A DNA stretch of 50,354 nucleotides from Cloacimonetes bacterium UBA3541 (GCA_002376725.1 DFOM01000044.1:1-50354), one strand, 5' to 3'; numbered from the stretch's first letter, positions 1 through 9,840 are shown. The notes: generated by a model from the letters alone, not told the origin. Made by a program: numbers and translations.

Positions 1-10
1 GTATTAACGA

Positions 11-41
11 TTGATATAAGTTATTGAAATTATGGTATAAT
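11..41 (+). promoter_or_regulatory. Candidate sigma-70 promoter of the M14 carboxypeptidase gene
   Basis: TTGATA at 11-16 and a perfect TATAAT at 36-41, separated by 19 bases, lie 42 bases before the ATG at 83. The spacing is long, so the -35 assignment is weaker than the -10. Confidence 0.45.
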
Positions 42-82
42 AATTGCTTTGTTAAATAGGATTTAAATTGAGGAGTTGGAAA

Positions 83-2842
83 ATGAAAAATACAAGTCTC
101 GTTTTTCTATTATTGTTTTTCACTCCTGTAGTGTATCTCTCTACCTCACTTTCTGCGGCTAAAATAGAAGTTACTCCCAATTATGAACAATATTCAAATG
201 GCAAAAATGGTTCTCAGAATAGAGATGCTTATTTAAATATCACTGAATATTATCAATTTATGCAGGAAACAGCTAATAATTATGCTAATATTTGTCGTTT
301 AATTAATGCAGGAACTTCCGTTCAGGGCAGACCAATATACTTTTTAAAAATCACTGATAATCCAGATATTGAAGAAGCTGAACCTGAATTTAACTATCTA
401 TCCACCATTCATGGAGATGAGATAGTGGGTTATGATTTATGCATTCGTTTAATACAATTATTAACGGCTGAATATCATACTAATCCCCGGATTGCCAATT
501 TAGTTAACAACATAGAAATCTGGATTTGTCCCTTACTTAATCCTGATGGTTATGTGCTCCATAGAAGATATAATGCTGCTAATATTGACCTTAACCGTAA
601 TTTTCCAGAACCTACTGGAGAACAACATCCTGATGATAATCCCTGGGCTCCAGAAACAATTGCTTTAATGAATTTTTTTAAAGAACATAATTTCGTGCTC
701 GGTGGTGAATTTCACGGTGGTGAATGTATAGTTTTTTGTCCCTGGTCATACACTCATTCATCTACTGGTGAAAATGAACTTTTGTATCAGATTGCTTCAA
801 GTTATTCAATGCATAATCCTTATTTAGGGAGCAGTTTCTTTTATCCGAATAATGTTTTTATGGGTTCAATTTCTGTGCTTCTTCAGGGAACCTTGAATGA
901 TTGGTGCTATGCTTTCACCAGTAGCACTCAAATCTCATTTGAAATATACGAGATTAAATCACCACCTGCTTCAGAACTGCCTGCTTTATGGAATGATAAT
1001 AAAGAAGCAATGCTTTATTTTCTGGAATCGGTACATCGTGGAGTTTATGGATTGGTGACTTCCAATGCTGGAAGACCTCTGAAAGCCTCCATCTCTGTTC
1101 AAGATTGTAACAAAATAGTATATTCAGATAGTGATGTGGGTGATTATTATCGTTTACTACTTCCAGGAACTTATAATATAATGGCTTATGCGGAAGGATA
1201 TGAACCTCAAACTGTGCAAATAACTGTTCCACTATCTGGTTCTATTGAATATAATTTCATCCTTAATCCTGCAGAAACAGTGGATTTGAGAGGACAATTG
1301 AGAGATTTTGAAGGGAATCTTATTCCTTATGATACGGTTACTCTGAATACCATTCCCGCTATCAATACTTGTTTTAATAGCAAGGGATTCTTTACTTTCA
1401 ATGACCTCATTGAAGGATATTATGATATCCTTTTTCTTAATAGTGATGAGGTAGTCTATAATACAAATTTTTCGCTTACTAAAGAGAAAAATGAGGCAGT
1501 ATTTATTCCAGTGGAATCTTCCATTATATTTGATGACCTCTGCGAAAATATGTCCAATTGGACTGCTATAGGTCCCTGGGGAGTAACCAATGATCAAGGA
1601 GAAACCGTTATTGCAGATTCCCCTTCAGGTAATTATGCTCCCGGAGGAACATACATTCTAACTCTGATTAATCCTGTCTCTCTGGAATGTATAAAGAATC
1701 CGATATTGATGGTTAAAACTCGTTTTATTTTGAGGGTGAAATGGGATAATGTCTATATTCAGGGTTCAACTGATGCAGAAAACTGGATAAATTTAGGAAT
1801 TTTAACGGGATATGGATATTCCTGGGAAGAAATCTACTATCCTCTGAATCAGTTTTCAGGACATAATTTTTATCTTCGTTTTGTTCTATCTTCCAGACAA
1901 AGTTATAGCTACGATGGAATCTATATAGATGAAATCCAGATAACAGGAATTGATAGCAGTCAGATTATTTATGGTGATTTGGATAGTGACTATTTAATCA
2001 CAATAAATGATGTTCAAGTTCTGCTGAATTATCTGGTAGGATTTGATCCAGTTCCTCTGATTGATCCTATTCCATGGGATGAGCATCGTATTAATTCAGC
2101 AGATGTGGATGATAATGAAATTTTAGATTCAGTTGATGCCTATTTGATAAATCACTATATCCAGAATCCCAGGTATCATTATGAAGTTCAGAATGGGGAA
2201 GAACTTGAGATTCCTCCAATGAACATATCTTTTGAGCTCATAGAACATCCATCAGAAAAAGAGATATTATTTCATCTGAATCCACCAGAGGACTTATATT
2301 CTCTTGAATGGGAAATAACACCTTCTGATTCTATTCAGAATATAGAAATGGAATTAAATAATATAGAATCCTTTATGAGTGCCTTTAATCAGAATCAAGC
2401 TAAATTTACTCTTATAAATCCTGAGAGAGTTCTTCTGGAGGAATTTTCCTTGCAATTCCAGACAAATCTGACTAATGTTGATTTTATATATAGCCTAAAT
2501 GGAAGAACGGGAATCCTTCATATTCCTCTGGGAACTAATCTTAACGATTCTTCAAATCTAGGAATATCTTTCATTCTTAAGCAAAATTATCCCAATCCAT
2601 TCAATAGTTTAACCTGTATCAATTTTTCTCTACCTGAAGAGAAAGAAACCTTCTTAGGAATCTATAATATGAGAGGTCAACTGGTAAAAACTCTGATCAA
2701 TGAATTAAAAAGTTCAGGTATGTATAATGTTCTCTGGGATGGTCGGGATAATTCTGGGCATTCAGTTAGCAGTGGGATCTATCTTTATGTTTTAAAAAGT
2801 GGAGATAAGATTCAAACTCGCAAAATGCTCTTTTTGAAATAA
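83..2842 (+). CDS. Secreted M14 zinc carboxypeptidase with dockerin-like and C-terminal sorting domains
   Basis: Extracellular metallocarboxypeptidase that should release C-terminal residues from peptides. The start is taken as ATG 83 because GAGGAG at 69-74 is well spaced for it; an upstream in-frame TTG at 68 is inside the ribosome site. Residues 1-25 are a signal peptide. The M14 catalytic domain has the zinc motif HGDE (His110, Glu113), the third ligand in EFHGGE (His211), the NPDGY and DLNRNF substrate-binding motifs, and the catalytic glutamate in ISFEIYE (Glu287). It is followed by two carboxypeptidase-regulatory-like beta domains, a jelly-roll segment near residue 500, a dockerin-like pair of calcium loops (GDLDSD and ADVDDNE), and a C-terminal FlgD-like sorting module with NYPNPFN, WDGRD and SGIYLY. 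The dockerin-like repeat in an anaerobe is notable; no cohesin is seen nearby. Function is confident, natural substrate unknown. Confidence 0.9.
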   Translation: MKNTSLVFLLLFFTPVVYLSTSLSAAKIEVTPNYEQYSNGKNGSQNRDAYLNITEYYQFMQETANNYANICRLINAGTSVQGRPIYFLKITDNPDIEEAEPEFNYLSTIHGDEIVGYDLCIRLIQLLTAEYHTNPRIANLVNNIEIWICPLLNPDGYVLHRRYNAANIDLNRNFPEPTGEQHPDDNPWAPETIALMNFFKEHNFVLGGEFHGGECIVFCPWSYTHSSTGENELLYQIASSYSMHNPYLGSSFFYPNNVFMGSISVLLQGTLNDWCYAFTSSTQISFEIYEIKSPPASELPALWNDNKEAMLYFLESVHRGVYGLVTSNAGRPLKASISVQDCNKIVYSDSDVGDYYRLLLPGTYNIMAYAEGYEPQTVQITVPLSGSIEYNFILNPAETVDLRGQLRDFEGNLIPYDTVTLNTIPAINTCFNSKGFFTFNDLIEGYYDILFLNSDEVVYNTNFSLTKEKNEAVFIPVESSIIFDDLCENMSNWTAIGPWGVTNDQGETVIADSPSGNYAPGGTYILTLINPVSLECIKNPILMVKTRFILRVKWDNVYIQGSTDAENWINLGILTGYGYSWEEIYYPLNQFSGHNFYLRFVLSSRQSYSYDGIYIDEIQITGIDSSQIIYGDLDSDYLITINDVQVLLNYLVGFDPVPLIDPIPWDEHRINSADVDDNEILDSVDAYLINHYIQNPRYHYEVQNGEELEIPPMNISFELIEHPSEKEILFHLNPPEDLYSLEWEITPSDSIQNIEMELNNIESFMSAFNQNQAKFTLINPERVLLEEFSLQFQTNLTNVDFIYSLNGRTGILHIPLGTNLNDSSNLGISFILKQNYPNPFNSLTCINFSLPEEKETFLGIYNMRGQLVKTLINELKSSGMYNVLWDGRDNSGHSVSSGIYLYVLKSGDKIQTRKMLFLK

Positions 2843-2987
2843 AACTACAGTTTTCTCAGAAAGAATAATTTTTAATAGCTGATAAGAGAAGAATATTGTA
2901 TAGTCATGATGTAATAAAAATTTTATGAGAGTGTTTATTTTATTGGATAAGTAAGATATTTAGATAAAAGATTTTACTGCTTTTGTC

Positions 2988-3096
2988 CTAAATAACAATA
3001 TCCAATATAGGAGAAAGACCTTTTTCCTGTATTTATCACCGCTTGAGCGGTGATTACATCTAAATACCAATACCTAAAATAGGGGAGACCCTTTAG
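2988..3096. repeat. Degenerate direct repeat flanking a perfect hairpin
   Basis: Two roughly 37-base copies, 2988-3025 and 3060-3096, share CTAAATA, CAATA, AATAGG and GAC-CTTT blocks in the same order. Between them is a perfect inverted repeat ATCACCGC / GCGGTGAT with a TTGA loop at 3035-3054. No T-run follows the hairpin, so it is not an obvious terminator. Confidence 0.55.
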
Positions 3097-3238
3097 CAAT
3101 TAAAATAAATAAAAAATAAATTCCACTTTTCATTCTGATCCAGCTAAATTATAGAGTAATCAATCTCTTCTGTCCTGAAGAATTTTTTACAGCTAATCTG
3201 GAATAATTTTTCTTCCTTGTTCCCAATTCATCATTGGC

Positions 3239-3295
3239 TCTCTCCTGTCTCTTTCTTGACTAATTCCATAAGAGAGAGTTAAGTAGGAGACAAGA
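3239..3295. repeat. Pyrimidine-to-purine dispersed intergenic element, copy 1
   Basis: Positions 3239-3257 are identical over 19 bases to 20191-20209. The pyrimidine-rich arm is followed after a short AT gap by a purine-rich arm (GAGAGAG, GGAGACAAG), which can partly pair back to it. Its reverse complement resembles the tandem AGTCAAG units at 35819-35851. Confidence 0.5.
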
Positions 3296-3462
3296 AATAA
3301 ATTAAAAAAGCTAACTCATTGATAATGTGAAGATTAAACAAAAGAGATAAAATATTTTTTCTCCCTTTTTATCTAATAAAATGCGGAGTCTAGTCCTTTA
3401 TACTTATAGATTTAGATTAAGTTAAACGGAGTGAAATTAGGAAAAATATGAGTTTATTTATC

Positions 3463-3490
3463 TTGACAAAATCATAATCCCAAGAATAAG
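3463..3490 (+). promoter_or_regulatory. Candidate promoter of nrdD-nrdG
   Basis: TTGACA at 3463-3468 with AATAAG at 3485-3490 as a weak -10 (16-base spacer). The motif AGGATTTAAA at 3528, found upstream of three other genes here, would lie in the leader. Confidence 0.4.
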
Positions 3491-3585
3491 AAATAATAAG
3501 AAAATTAATAATAAAAACAAGAAAAACAGGATTTAAAGATATAATACATTGAAATATAATAAATAAGCAATTTAGGGAGGTGTGA

Positions 3586-5712
3586 ATGTTCAAAAAGATT
3601 AGAAAAAGGAATGGTTCAGTTGTTGATTTTGACCAGCGGAAGATCGTACGAGCAATTCAAAAAGCTGGTGAAGCTACCGGAGAATTTCAACAAGATACGG
3701 CAGAGCTACTTGCCAATCGTGTCCTCAATTTAACGGCACAAATCATCAATACTGATATTCCTGAAGTAGAACGCATTCAGGATATAGTAGAAGAGGTTCT
3801 ACTCGCTTCTCCCTATAAAAAGACCGCTAAAGCCTATATTATTTACCGTGATCAGCATGCCCGTCTACGAGAAATGTTTAATACCGGTGGAGTTCAATTA
3901 ATTGATAAGTATCTGGAGAAACTTGATTGGCAGGTGAATGAGAATTCCAATATGGCATATTCTTTACAGGGGTTGAATAATTATATTGCCAGTGAAATTA
4001 GCAAAACATACTGGCTAAATAAGATTTATCCGCCAGAAATTCGTCAGGCACATCTGGATGGAGATATTCATATTCACGATCTCGGTTTACTTTCGGTTTA
4101 TTGTGTAGGATGGGATTTGATGGATTTATTGACCATTGGCTTTTCTGGAGCCGAAGGAAAAGTGGAAAGTTCGCCTGCAAAGCATTTTCGTAGTGCTCTG
4201 GGTCAGATGGTTAACTTTTTCTATACTCTTCAAGGAGAAGCTGCTGGAGCTCAGGCTTTTTCCAATTTTGACACTTTATTAGCTCCATTTATTCGCTATG
4301 ACCATCTGGATTATAAGGAAGTTAAGCAGGCTTTGCAGGAATTTATTTTTAATATCAATGTTCCAACTCGGGTGGGATTTCAAACTCCCTTTACCAATAT
4401 TACGCTGGACTTAAAGCCCTCCTCTCTATTTAAAGATATGCCTGTAATCATCGGAGGAAAACCTCAAGCGGAGACCTATGATGAATTTCAAAAAGAGATG
4501 GATATGCTTAACCAAGCTTTTCTGGAAATAATGATTGAAGGAGATGCCAAAGGAAGGGTTTTTACTTTTCCTATTCCAACCTATAATATCACCAGGGATT
4601 TTGATTGGGATGCTCCTCAATTGAATTATCTCTGGGAAGCCACAGCCAAATATGGTATTCCGTATTTTTCTAATTTTATCAATTCAGATATGAATCCTGA
4701 TGACGCTCGTTCAATGTGCTGTCGTTTAAGATTGGATACCAGAAAATTAGCTTCCCGGGGAGGAGGACTTTTTGGTGCCAATCCATTAACTGGCTCTATT
4801 GGAGTAGTAACTATAAATTTGCCCAGAATAGGTTTTAAAGCTGAAAATGAAAAGGAGTTTTTTGAATATCTGGAACCTGTATTAATTATTGCTAAAAACA
4901 GTCTGGAAATCAAGAGAAAAGTGCTTGAACGCTACACAGAAAACGGTCTTTATCCCTACACTCGCTTTTATCTGAGAAATATCTATGAGCGCTTTGGAGA
5001 ATACTGGAAGAATCATTTTTCTACGATCGGAATCATAGGTATGAATGAAGCCTGTTTAAATCTTTTTGGTAAAAGCATTGCTACCACTGAAGGAAGAGAA
5101 TTTGCTCTAAAAGTGATGGATTATCTACGCCAAAGATTGATTGATTTTCAGGAAGAAACAGAATGCAACTACAATCTGGAAGCAACTCCGGCTGAAGGGG
5201 CAAGCTATCGTTTAGCTTTGCTGGATAAAAAGCATTTTCCTGATATTTTAACCGCTAATTGCGATGATGAAGCTCCTTTTTATACTAATAGCACTCATCT
5301 ACCCGTGAACTATTCTGATGATATCTTTGAAGTGCTGGATTTGCAAGATGAACTGCAAACTAAATATACTGGTGGAACTGTCCTTCATATCTATGCTGGT
5401 GAAAGAGTGGAACAAGGAGAAAGCATTAAGAAACTGGTGAAAACAGTATGTGAAAATTATCGTCTTCCTTATTTCACCTTTTCTCCTACTTTCAGTATCT
5501 GTCCTCAGCATGGATATTTGATAGGTGAACAACCAATCTGTCCCCAATGTCATCAACCGACTGAAGTTTTCTCGCGTATAGTTGGTTATTTGCGTCCCGT
5601 TTCACAATGGAATGAAGGGAAAAAAGCAGAATTTAAACTACGAAAATCCTTTAATCCAATCAAGAATATGGAAACTAAAGAGTATAATCAAGAGAAACCT
5701 CACCTTCCTTGA
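3586..5712 (+). CDS. nrdD: Anaerobic ribonucleoside-triphosphate reductase (class III), large subunit
   Basis: Glycyl-radical enzyme that reduces ribonucleotides to deoxyribonucleotides without oxygen. The first ~95 residues form an ATP-cone allosteric domain (KKIRKRNGSVVDFD). The catalytic barrel follows, with a double cysteine in MCCRLRLD. The C terminus has the zinc site CPQH...CPQC and the radical loop RIVGYLRPV, placing the radical on Gly667. The length of 708 residues is normal for the family. GGAGG ten bases before ATG 3586 supports the start. The activase gene starts 11 bases downstream, so the pair is co-transcribed. Presence of a class III enzyme implies DNA precursor synthesis under strict anoxia; no class I or II enzyme is seen in the window. 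Confidence 0.95.
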   Translation: MFKKIRKRNGSVVDFDQRKIVRAIQKAGEATGEFQQDTAELLANRVLNLTAQIINTDIPEVERIQDIVEEVLLASPYKKTAKAYIIYRDQHARLREMFNTGGVQLIDKYLEKLDWQVNENSNMAYSLQGLNNYIASEISKTYWLNKIYPPEIRQAHLDGDIHIHDLGLLSVYCVGWDLMDLLTIGFSGAEGKVESSPAKHFRSALGQMVNFFYTLQGEAAGAQAFSNFDTLLAPFIRYDHLDYKEVKQALQEFIFNINVPTRVGFQTPFTNITLDLKPSSLFKDMPVIIGGKPQAETYDEFQKEMDMLNQAFLEIMIEGDAKGRVFTFPIPTYNITRDFDWDAPQLNYLWEATAKYGIPYFSNFINSDMNPDDARSMCCRLRLDTRKLASRGGGLFGANPLTGSIGVVTINLPRIGFKAENEKEFFEYLEPVLIIAKNSLEIKRKVLERYTENGLYPYTRFYLRNIYERFGEYWKNHFSTIGIIGMNEACLNLFGKSIATTEGREFALKVMDYLRQRLIDFQEETECNYNLEATPAEGASYRLALLDKKHFPDILTANCDDEAPFYTNSTHLPVNYSDDIFEVLDLQDELQTKYTGGTVLHIYAGERVEQGESIKKLVKTVCENYRLPYFTFSPTFSICPQHGYLIGEQPICPQCHQPTEVFSRIVGYLRPVSQWNEGKKAEFKLRKSFNPIKNMETKEYNQEKPHLP

Positions 5713-5723
5713 GGTCATAAAAG

Positions 5724-6443
5724 ATGAAAATTGGGGGTTTTCAAAAATTCTCTTTGCTGGATTATCCAGGAGAACTGGCAGCTATTATATTCACTCAAGG
5801 TTGCAATTTCCGCTGTTCTTACTGTCAAAATCCAGAACTGGTAGATGCAGCAAAGTCTGATTCTCTTTATCCAGAAGACCAGATTCTTGATTTTTTGAAA
5901 AGAAGAATAGGAAAACTCAATGCTGTCGTTATCGGGGGTGGTGAACCTACACTTCAAGAAGATTTAGAGGATTTCTTAGCTAAAATAAAAGCTATGAATT
6001 ACCTTATCAAAGTTGATACAAACGGTTCTTTACCCGAAGTTATAGAATGTCTTGTGAAGAAAAAACTCGTTGATTATTGGGCAATGGACCTCAAAGCACC
6101 AGAATCGCTCTATCCTGTTGTTACTCGTAGCGATATTCCTTTTTCCAGTATATTGAAAAGTATGGAAATTATAAGAAGCAGCAGTAAAAGTTATGAATTT
6201 CGCACTACCTTCTTTGATAGATTATTACATCTTGAGGATTTAGAAAAAATACGGAGCCTTCTTCAACCTGGGGATAAATTCTATATTCAGCAATGCCAGT
6301 ATAGCAAGACCTTAGATAATCTTTCTAATCCTGCAACTAGGGATAATACCGCCTATATTAATATGCAAAATCATCCTGTTTTCCAGTCTCTAATTGAATG
6401 GGGAACTAAAAATCAGGTCAAAATAGAGATTCGCACACTTTAA
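5724..6443 (+). CDS. nrdG: Anaerobic ribonucleoside-triphosphate reductase activating protein (radical SAM)
   Basis: Radical-SAM activase that generates the glycyl radical on NrdD using S-adenosylmethionine and a [4Fe-4S] cluster. The N terminus has the family pattern GGFQKFSLLDYPG, then the cluster motif CNFRCSYCQNPE (CxxxCxxC) near residue 28, and the GGGEPTLQ SAM-binding segment near residue 72. It has 239 residues, the longer NrdG subtype that often pairs with this kind of NrdD. The ribosome site GAGGT overlaps the nrdD stop, a translational-coupling arrangement. Confidence 0.93.
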   Translation: MKIGGFQKFSLLDYPGELAAIIFTQGCNFRCSYCQNPELVDAAKSDSLYPEDQILDFLKRRIGKLNAVVIGGGEPTLQEDLEDFLAKIKAMNYLIKVDTNGSLPEVIECLVKKKLVDYWAMDLKAPESLYPVVTRSDIPFSSILKSMEIIRSSSKSYEFRTTFFDRLLHLEDLEKIRSLLQPGDKFYIQQCQYSKTLDNLSNPATRDNTAYINMQNHPVFQSLIEWGTKNQVKIEIRTL

Positions 6444-6447
6444 AGAA

Positions 6448-8892
6448 ATGGAAAAAATCCAGATTGAACCCTGGCTACTTCAGGTAAGCAAACCTTCCCG
6501 CTATATAGATGAGGAAATTAATGCTATTCACAAACCCTGGCAAAAAGTCAATTTTTGCTTTATTTATCCTGATGTCTATGAAGTAGGCATTTCCAATCTT
6601 GGTCTAAAAATACTCTATTCTATAGTCAATCGTATTGAAGGAGTGATGGCTGATAGATGCTATCTTCCCTGGATTGATATGATAGAAATTATGCATCGTG
6701 AAAAAATACCTCTATTTGCATTGGAAAGCAGAAAAGCACTAAGGGATTTTGACCTTTTGGGCTTCACTTTACAAAGTGAGATTACCTATAGCAATGTTCT
6801 TGAAGCTTTAGATTTAGCAGGAATCCCTGTTTTAGCCAAAGATAGGGGAGAGGAATATCCAATTATTATGGCAGGTGGTCCCTGTGCAATCAATCCCTTG
6901 CCTCTACAGGATTTTATAGATGTTTTCTTTATTGGAGAAGCGGAAAAAGCTATATGTGAAATAGCTGAAATTTTTAAGCGCTATACACAAAAGGGAATAA
7001 GACTTCAAGAACTTGCGAACATTGAAGGCTGCTATGTTCCTGAAATTCATTCTCCTCTTATTTCTCAAGGCTGGAAGGTGAAAGCAAGAAAATTTAAGGA
7101 GTTTTCTCAATCGGATTTGATTCATAAACCACAAATCTTACCCTGGCAAATAGCTACTCATCATCGCTGTGTTGCAGAACTTATGCGAGGTTGCTCTCGG
7201 GGTTGTCGTTTTTGTCAGGCAGGTTATTTTTATAGACCTATCCGTGAACGCTCTGCTGATATTCTGATTGAGGATGTCCTTTCTGAAATTAAAGAAAGCG
7301 GATGGGATGAAGCGGGTCTACTTTCTCTCTCTAGTAGCGATTACAGTCAGTTAAAAGATGTCTTGCGCACTTTATTGAATTCCATTGATACTAATAAAAC
7401 TCACATCTCTCTTCCTTCTTTACGAGTGGATGCTTTAGATAGCCAGACAATTGAATTGATGAGACAATTAGGTAGGGAAGGTTTAACTCTTGCTCCCGAA
7501 GCAGGTTCTCAACGCTTGCGTGATATCATAAATAAAAACCTTACGGAAGAACAGATTTTAACCGGGGTTAAATTGGCTCAACAACTTGGTTGGCAAAAGG
7601 TTAAACTCTATTTTATGATTGGGTTACCCGAAGAAACGGATGAAGATATTGATGCCATAATAGAACTTATCAAGAAAATCCAGAGTCAAAGCAAAAACAG
7701 GATGCAGATAAATGTAACTCTCTCTCCCTTTGTTCCTAAACCGTTTACTCCTTTTCAATGGTCAGCAATGCTTCCACGAGAAGAGCTTTTAAAAAGATGC
7801 ATTAAAATTAAACAAGCTCTGAAAAGATCTGGCAATATCAAAATAAAATACCATACTATAGAATCCTCTCTCCTGGAAGCTATTTTTGCTCGTGGTGATG
7901 AAAAAATAGATAAAGTTATATATGATGCCTGGAAGTCAGGAGCTTATTATGATGGCTGGAATGAATGTTTTAAGTATGAACTCTGGGAGAAAGCTTTTCA
8001 GGAAAATGGACTTTCTCCCGAAGAATATTTGCATGCGAAGAATCTAAATGAAGTCCTATCCTGGGATTTTATTGACTTAGGCATAAATAAGGAATTTTTA
8101 TTGGAAGAATGGAGAAAGGCACAAGAAGCTATAACTACTCCAGATTGCCGTCAGACCTGCTCTCAGTGTGGTGTTTGTATTGATGAAATCAAAAATGTAA
8201 TCTCTCCGCCTCTACCGGAAACTGGGCGAACGCTTATCTCAGAATCGTTTCTTTCCAAAAAAAGCAAATCTGACATTCAATATCGCTATCGGGTCTTTTA
8301 TGTGCGTACAGATATTCAACGCTTTATTTCTCATCTGGATTGGATGCGAATGCTGTTCCGTCTCGTTTCTAAAGCTCCTCTGGAAACCGTTTTTACTCAG
8401 GGCTTTTCACCTCATCCTAAAATTAGTCTCTGTCCTCCACTGCCACTTGGTGTAGAAAGTATCTGCGAATATTTTGATATATCCTTTTATTCTCCTTACA
8501 CTCAGGAAGATATAATTAACGCTCTATCTTTAGAAAATATTCCAGGTTATAAAATTAATAAAGCAGAAAGATTAATTATAAAACCCAGAGTCCCTTTTGC
8601 AGAATGGATTTCTATTAAAATACCGCAAGAATACATTAGTCATATAGAAAGCTCTCTTTCTACCTTTGAAAAAGAAGTTTCTCATCCTTTTATCAAAATA
8701 AAAGAAAATAAAATCACTACCTATGAGCTCAAGAAGATAATTTTAAAGACCTATGGGAAAAACCACCAGCTCTTTATCCTGAAGTCCTTAGAAAGCCCAG
8801 CGCTATATGATATACTGGCAGAAGTGTTAAGACTGGATAAAACCATTCTCTATACATTATCCCTTTGCCGAAGTGGCTGGTCCTTCCTTTAA
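6448..8892 (+). CDS. TIGR03960-type radical SAM protein fused to a DUF2344 (TIGR03936) domain
   Basis: Large radical-SAM protein of unknown reaction. The N-terminal ~200 residues resemble a B12-binding-like Rossmann domain. The cluster motif RGCSRGCRFCQAGY (CxxxCxxC) lies near residue 248, followed by the SAM barrel with TLAPEAGSQRLR. The C-terminal ~200 residues form the DUF2344 domain, with FISHLDWMRMLFR and TQGFSPHPKISL. A CSQCGVC cysteine cluster near residue 570 could hold a second iron-sulfur centre. It begins 4 bases after nrdG, so it probably shares that operon. In many bacteria this family sits beside the rplU-rpmA genes or RNase G, which suggests an RNA or ribosome modification role; here rplU-rpmA is 36 kb away. 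Family assignment is firm, function is not. Confidence 0.88.
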   Translation: MEKIQIEPWLLQVSKPSRYIDEEINAIHKPWQKVNFCFIYPDVYEVGISNLGLKILYSIVNRIEGVMADRCYLPWIDMIEIMHREKIPLFALESRKALRDFDLLGFTLQSEITYSNVLEALDLAGIPVLAKDRGEEYPIIMAGGPCAINPLPLQDFIDVFFIGEAEKAICEIAEIFKRYTQKGIRLQELANIEGCYVPEIHSPLISQGWKVKARKFKEFSQSDLIHKPQILPWQIATHHRCVAELMRGCSRGCRFCQAGYFYRPIRERSADILIEDVLSEIKESGWDEAGLLSLSSSDYSQLKDVLRTLLNSIDTNKTHISLPSLRVDALDSQTIELMRQLGREGLTLAPEAGSQRLRDIINKNLTEEQILTGVKLAQQLGWQKVKLYFMIGLPEETDEDIDAIIELIKKIQSQSKNRMQINVTLSPFVPKPFTPFQWSAMLPREELLKRCIKIKQALKRSGNIKIKYHTIESSLLEAIFARGDEKIDKVIYDAWKSGAYYDGWNECFKYELWEKAFQENGLSPEEYLHAKNLNEVLSWDFIDLGINKEFLLEEWRKAQEAITTPDCRQTCSQCGVCIDEIKNVISPPLPETGRTLISESFLSKKSKSDIQYRYRVFYVRTDIQRFISHLDWMRMLFRLVSKAPLETVFTQGFSPHPKISLCPPLPLGVESICEYFDISFYSPYTQEDIINALSLENIPGYKINKAERLIIKPRVPFAEWISIKIPQEYISHIESSLSTFEKEVSHPFIKIKENKITTYELKKIILKTYGKNHQLFILKSLESPALYDILAEVLRLDKTILYTLSLCRSGWSFL

Positions 8893-9106
8893 TTATACAG
8901 ATTCTGTTTAGCTCAGCAGAACAAAAATTTAATCAGGTTTCCCTTATCTTTTCCTATTTTAATAATATTCCTTTTTTGATGTAGCTTTGCCCTGAACAAT
9001 TCACTGGTAGTTCTCTAAATGCATAATTTTAAGAGTTTTCTCAGTCTCTCGCTCTACCGGAGCTGTATCTTAAACTCTGTATTACCGATCCGAAAGGAGA
9101 TGTCTA

Positions 9107-9500
9107 ATGGATGCCATTATCGGCTAGATATACGGTAAACGCCTCCTGAGAGATTATCGTAATCTATGTTCCCAAGGATATCACCGGGTTCATAAAGTCC
9201 TTTGGTGAGGCTGCCTGGATGCTCATCTACAAGGAGAAGTGGTGTGATTTGGAAGTCTATAACGATCTTGACTATCGTTTGGTCAATCTCTTCCTGCAGA
9301 TTAAGTATCATACGGATGAACTGATCAAGGAACTGGACTGGTAAGTCTCCAGCCACAAGATCTTTGGTGTCATCCTTAATCCATAAGGCTTAAACAAAGT
9401 ACGACAGGCTGTAGTATGGAGATTAACAGCTATCGGCTTTTTGTCTTCCATACTGTGAGATGGCTATAGTTTTCAAGTGAAGTCGTAGGATCAATATCTC
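9107..9500 (+). pseudogene. Degraded D12-class DNA adenine methylase gene
   Basis: Remnant of a phage-type N6-adenine methyltransferase. An AAAGGAG ribosome site precedes ATG 9107, which reads MDAIIG, then TAG where the family has Trp, then IYGKRLLR, the GGK-type SAM-binding segment. A 2-base loss in an AGAG run near 9146 shifts the frame. From about 9150 the third frame reads VPKDITGFIKSFGEAAW, then KEKWCDLEVYNDLDYRLVNL and IKELDW, ending at TAA 9342. VSSHKIF, another family-like segment, follows in the same frame beyond the stop, then similarity fades by about 9500. A nonsense codon, a frameshift and loss of the catalytic DPPY half make it non-functional. It suggests an old phage or restriction-modification insertion. 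Confidence 0.8.
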
Positions 9501-9550
9501 TATGGATTCTTTCGCAAGTAATAAACTTTCTTATTGACAAGAATCAGTAG

Positions 9551-9840
9551 ATTATTTATCGTATTAGTATGCATATATAATCAGATTGCTTGCTTAAAAT
9601 GAAATATAAAGAACTCAGATAAATAAAAAAACAAACTCAGATAGGAAGAATGATGAAAAGGTATTTGTATCGCGTACTCTTTTTATTACTAATAATCGTC
9701 CCATTACCGGGAGTATCTTATGAGCAAACAGAGGAATATGCACAAAAGCAAGCAATCTTAAACGAAAGGGCGGCAAGATTCAAAGCCGAAACAGGTTTTG
9801 AGGGAGATATCACTTATAATTACCAGTATATGAAGTTCTC
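9551..9840 (+). repeat. Long direct repeat, copy A (leader plus start of secreted protein gene)
   Basis: About 290 bases nearly identical to 11708-11993. It includes an AT-rich leader with TATAAT at 9576-9581, the ribosome site and the first ~60 codons of the gene. Similarity stops abruptly after GAAGTTCTC. Confidence 0.8.

Larger units (their letters stand above)
2843..3462. other. Intergenic region with repeats, no gene seen
   Basis: No convincing open reading frame. The stretch holds a hairpin flanked by a degenerate direct repeat (2988-3096) and a pyrimidine-then-purine element (3239-3295) related to copies near 20.2 and 35.8 kb. No clear U-tract terminator follows the carboxypeptidase gene. 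Confidence 0.6.

Noticed and set aside
5582..5860. Gene overlapping the nrdD end and nrdG start
   Set aside because: It lies in another frame over two well-supported genes and has no domain; a chance open frame.
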